Of a stretch of DNA of 5,115 nt, positions 4,677 through 5,115 are shown piece after piece. The DNA lies in the NCBI GenBank assembly GCA_035298905.1, contig DATGXQ010000039.1, positions 1 through 5,115 of the forward strand, read 5' to 3'. Position 1 is the stretch's first letter. Each line of letters starts with the position of its first letter. The notes under the pieces are model-generated. The model was given only the letters and a program-made list of their open reading frames with translations. It had not been told where the DNA came from and did not search any database. The stretch is from DATGXB01 sp035298905 (GTDB lineage: Bacteria > Cyanobacteriota > Cyanobacteriia > Cyanobacteriales > Nostocaceae). Both the position numbers and the translations under genes were made by a program.

Positions 4677-5115
4677 CTACTTAGGCAAAACTTCCTTTAA
4701 AGCAGCTATTAACCTATCTACACTTTCCTTACGGCTGTTATAACCCATTAAACCGACACGCCAGACTTTACCAGCGAGTTCTCCTAAACCTCCGCCTACT
4801 TCAATGTTATGCTCAAGGAGTAATTGACGGGCTACGGCTTTTCCGTCCACACCTTCGGGAATGCGAACTGTGGTTAAGGTGGGTAAACGGTATTCTTTCT
4901 CAACGTGTAAACTTAAGCCTATAGATTCTAAACTTTCCCACAAATACTCGGCATTCTTTTGATGACGCTGCCAGCAATTTGCTACGCCTTCTTCAGCAAC
5001 TAACCGCAGTGCTTCCCGTAAAGCATAGTATAGGTTAATCGGGGCGGTGTGGTGATAAACTCGCTCGTTACCCCAGTATTTACCTAAGAGTAGCATATCT
5101 AAATACCAATTTGCT
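4677..5115 (-). CDS. Alanine-glyoxylate/serine-pyruvate-type class V aminotransferase (N-terminus outside window)
   Basis: The C-terminal part, about 145 residues, of a PLP-dependent class V aminotransferase. The frame stays open past the Met at 5094-5096 (upstream residues read ANWYLD), so this is an edge-truncated gene and not a start. YHHTAPINLYYALREAL matches the loop and helix typical of alanine-glyoxylate aminotransferases. GGGLGELAGKVWRVGLMGYN carries the Arg (codon 4758-4760) that in this family binds the substrate carboxylate; the PLP lysine lies outside. In cyanobacteria such enzymes convert glyoxylate from photorespiration to glycine using alanine; serine-pyruvate or serine-glyoxylate activity is possible. 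The C-terminal small domain is complete and ends LKEVLPK, with TAG at 4679-4677. Assignment to the family is firm; substrate is inferred. Confidence 0.88.
   Translation of the reverse strand, partial: ANWYLDMLLLGKYWGNERVYHHTAPINLYYALREALRLVAEEGVANCWQRHQKNAEYLWESLESIGLSLHVEKEYRLPTLTTVRIPEGVDGKAVARQLLLEHNIEVGGGLGELAGKVWRVGLMGYNSRKESVDRLIAALKEVLPK

Overview
The window looks like chromosomal DNA from a filamentous, Nostocales-type cyanobacterium. The grounds are the AT-rich composition, a HIP1 octamer (GCGATCGC) at 2236-2243, interspersed repeats of the kind common in Nostoc/Anabaena intergenic DNA, a PEP-CTERM-like exported protein, and protein sequences that fit cyanobacterial homologues. The genus is inferred from memory of such sequences; no search was run.

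Layout. At 1-128 is the last 41 codons of an unrecognised plus-strand gene. A yeast-FCY1-type cytosine deaminase (295-726, minus) and a nucleoside hydrolase (743-1666, plus) then stand head to head with only 16 bp between their preferred start codons. Together they suggest nucleobase/nucleoside salvage. The hydrolase ends at a palindromic repeat that also forms a good terminator (1700-1725). Facing it is a small membrane di-iron protein of the fatty acid hydroxylase/sterol desaturase superfamily (1740-2252, minus; stop codon 1737-1739). After a gene-free leader of about 390 bases comes a QueD/6-pyruvoyl-tetrahydropterin-synthase-family gene (2644-3033, plus) with a near-perfect Shine-Dalgarno and a strong terminator, so it looks monocistronic. 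Another AT-rich leader precedes a secreted protein of unknown role (3400-4164, plus) with a C-terminal sorting-like tail whose PEP box reads PET. A 512-base region (4165-4676) follows that is packed with inverted repeats and has no convincing gene. The window ends in the C-terminal part of an alanine-glyoxylate-type class V aminotransferase (4677-5115, minus), whose N-terminus lies outside.

The genes are mostly separate transcription units; only the deaminase/hydrolase pair has an obvious shared logic. I see no phage, CRISPR, toxin-antitoxin, transposase or RNA gene, and no clear new multi-gene system. The most unusual items are the divergent salvage pair, the Trp-Asp active-site variant of the hydrolase, the PET variant of the sorting tail, and the nested or mutually exclusive hairpins at 4230-4607.
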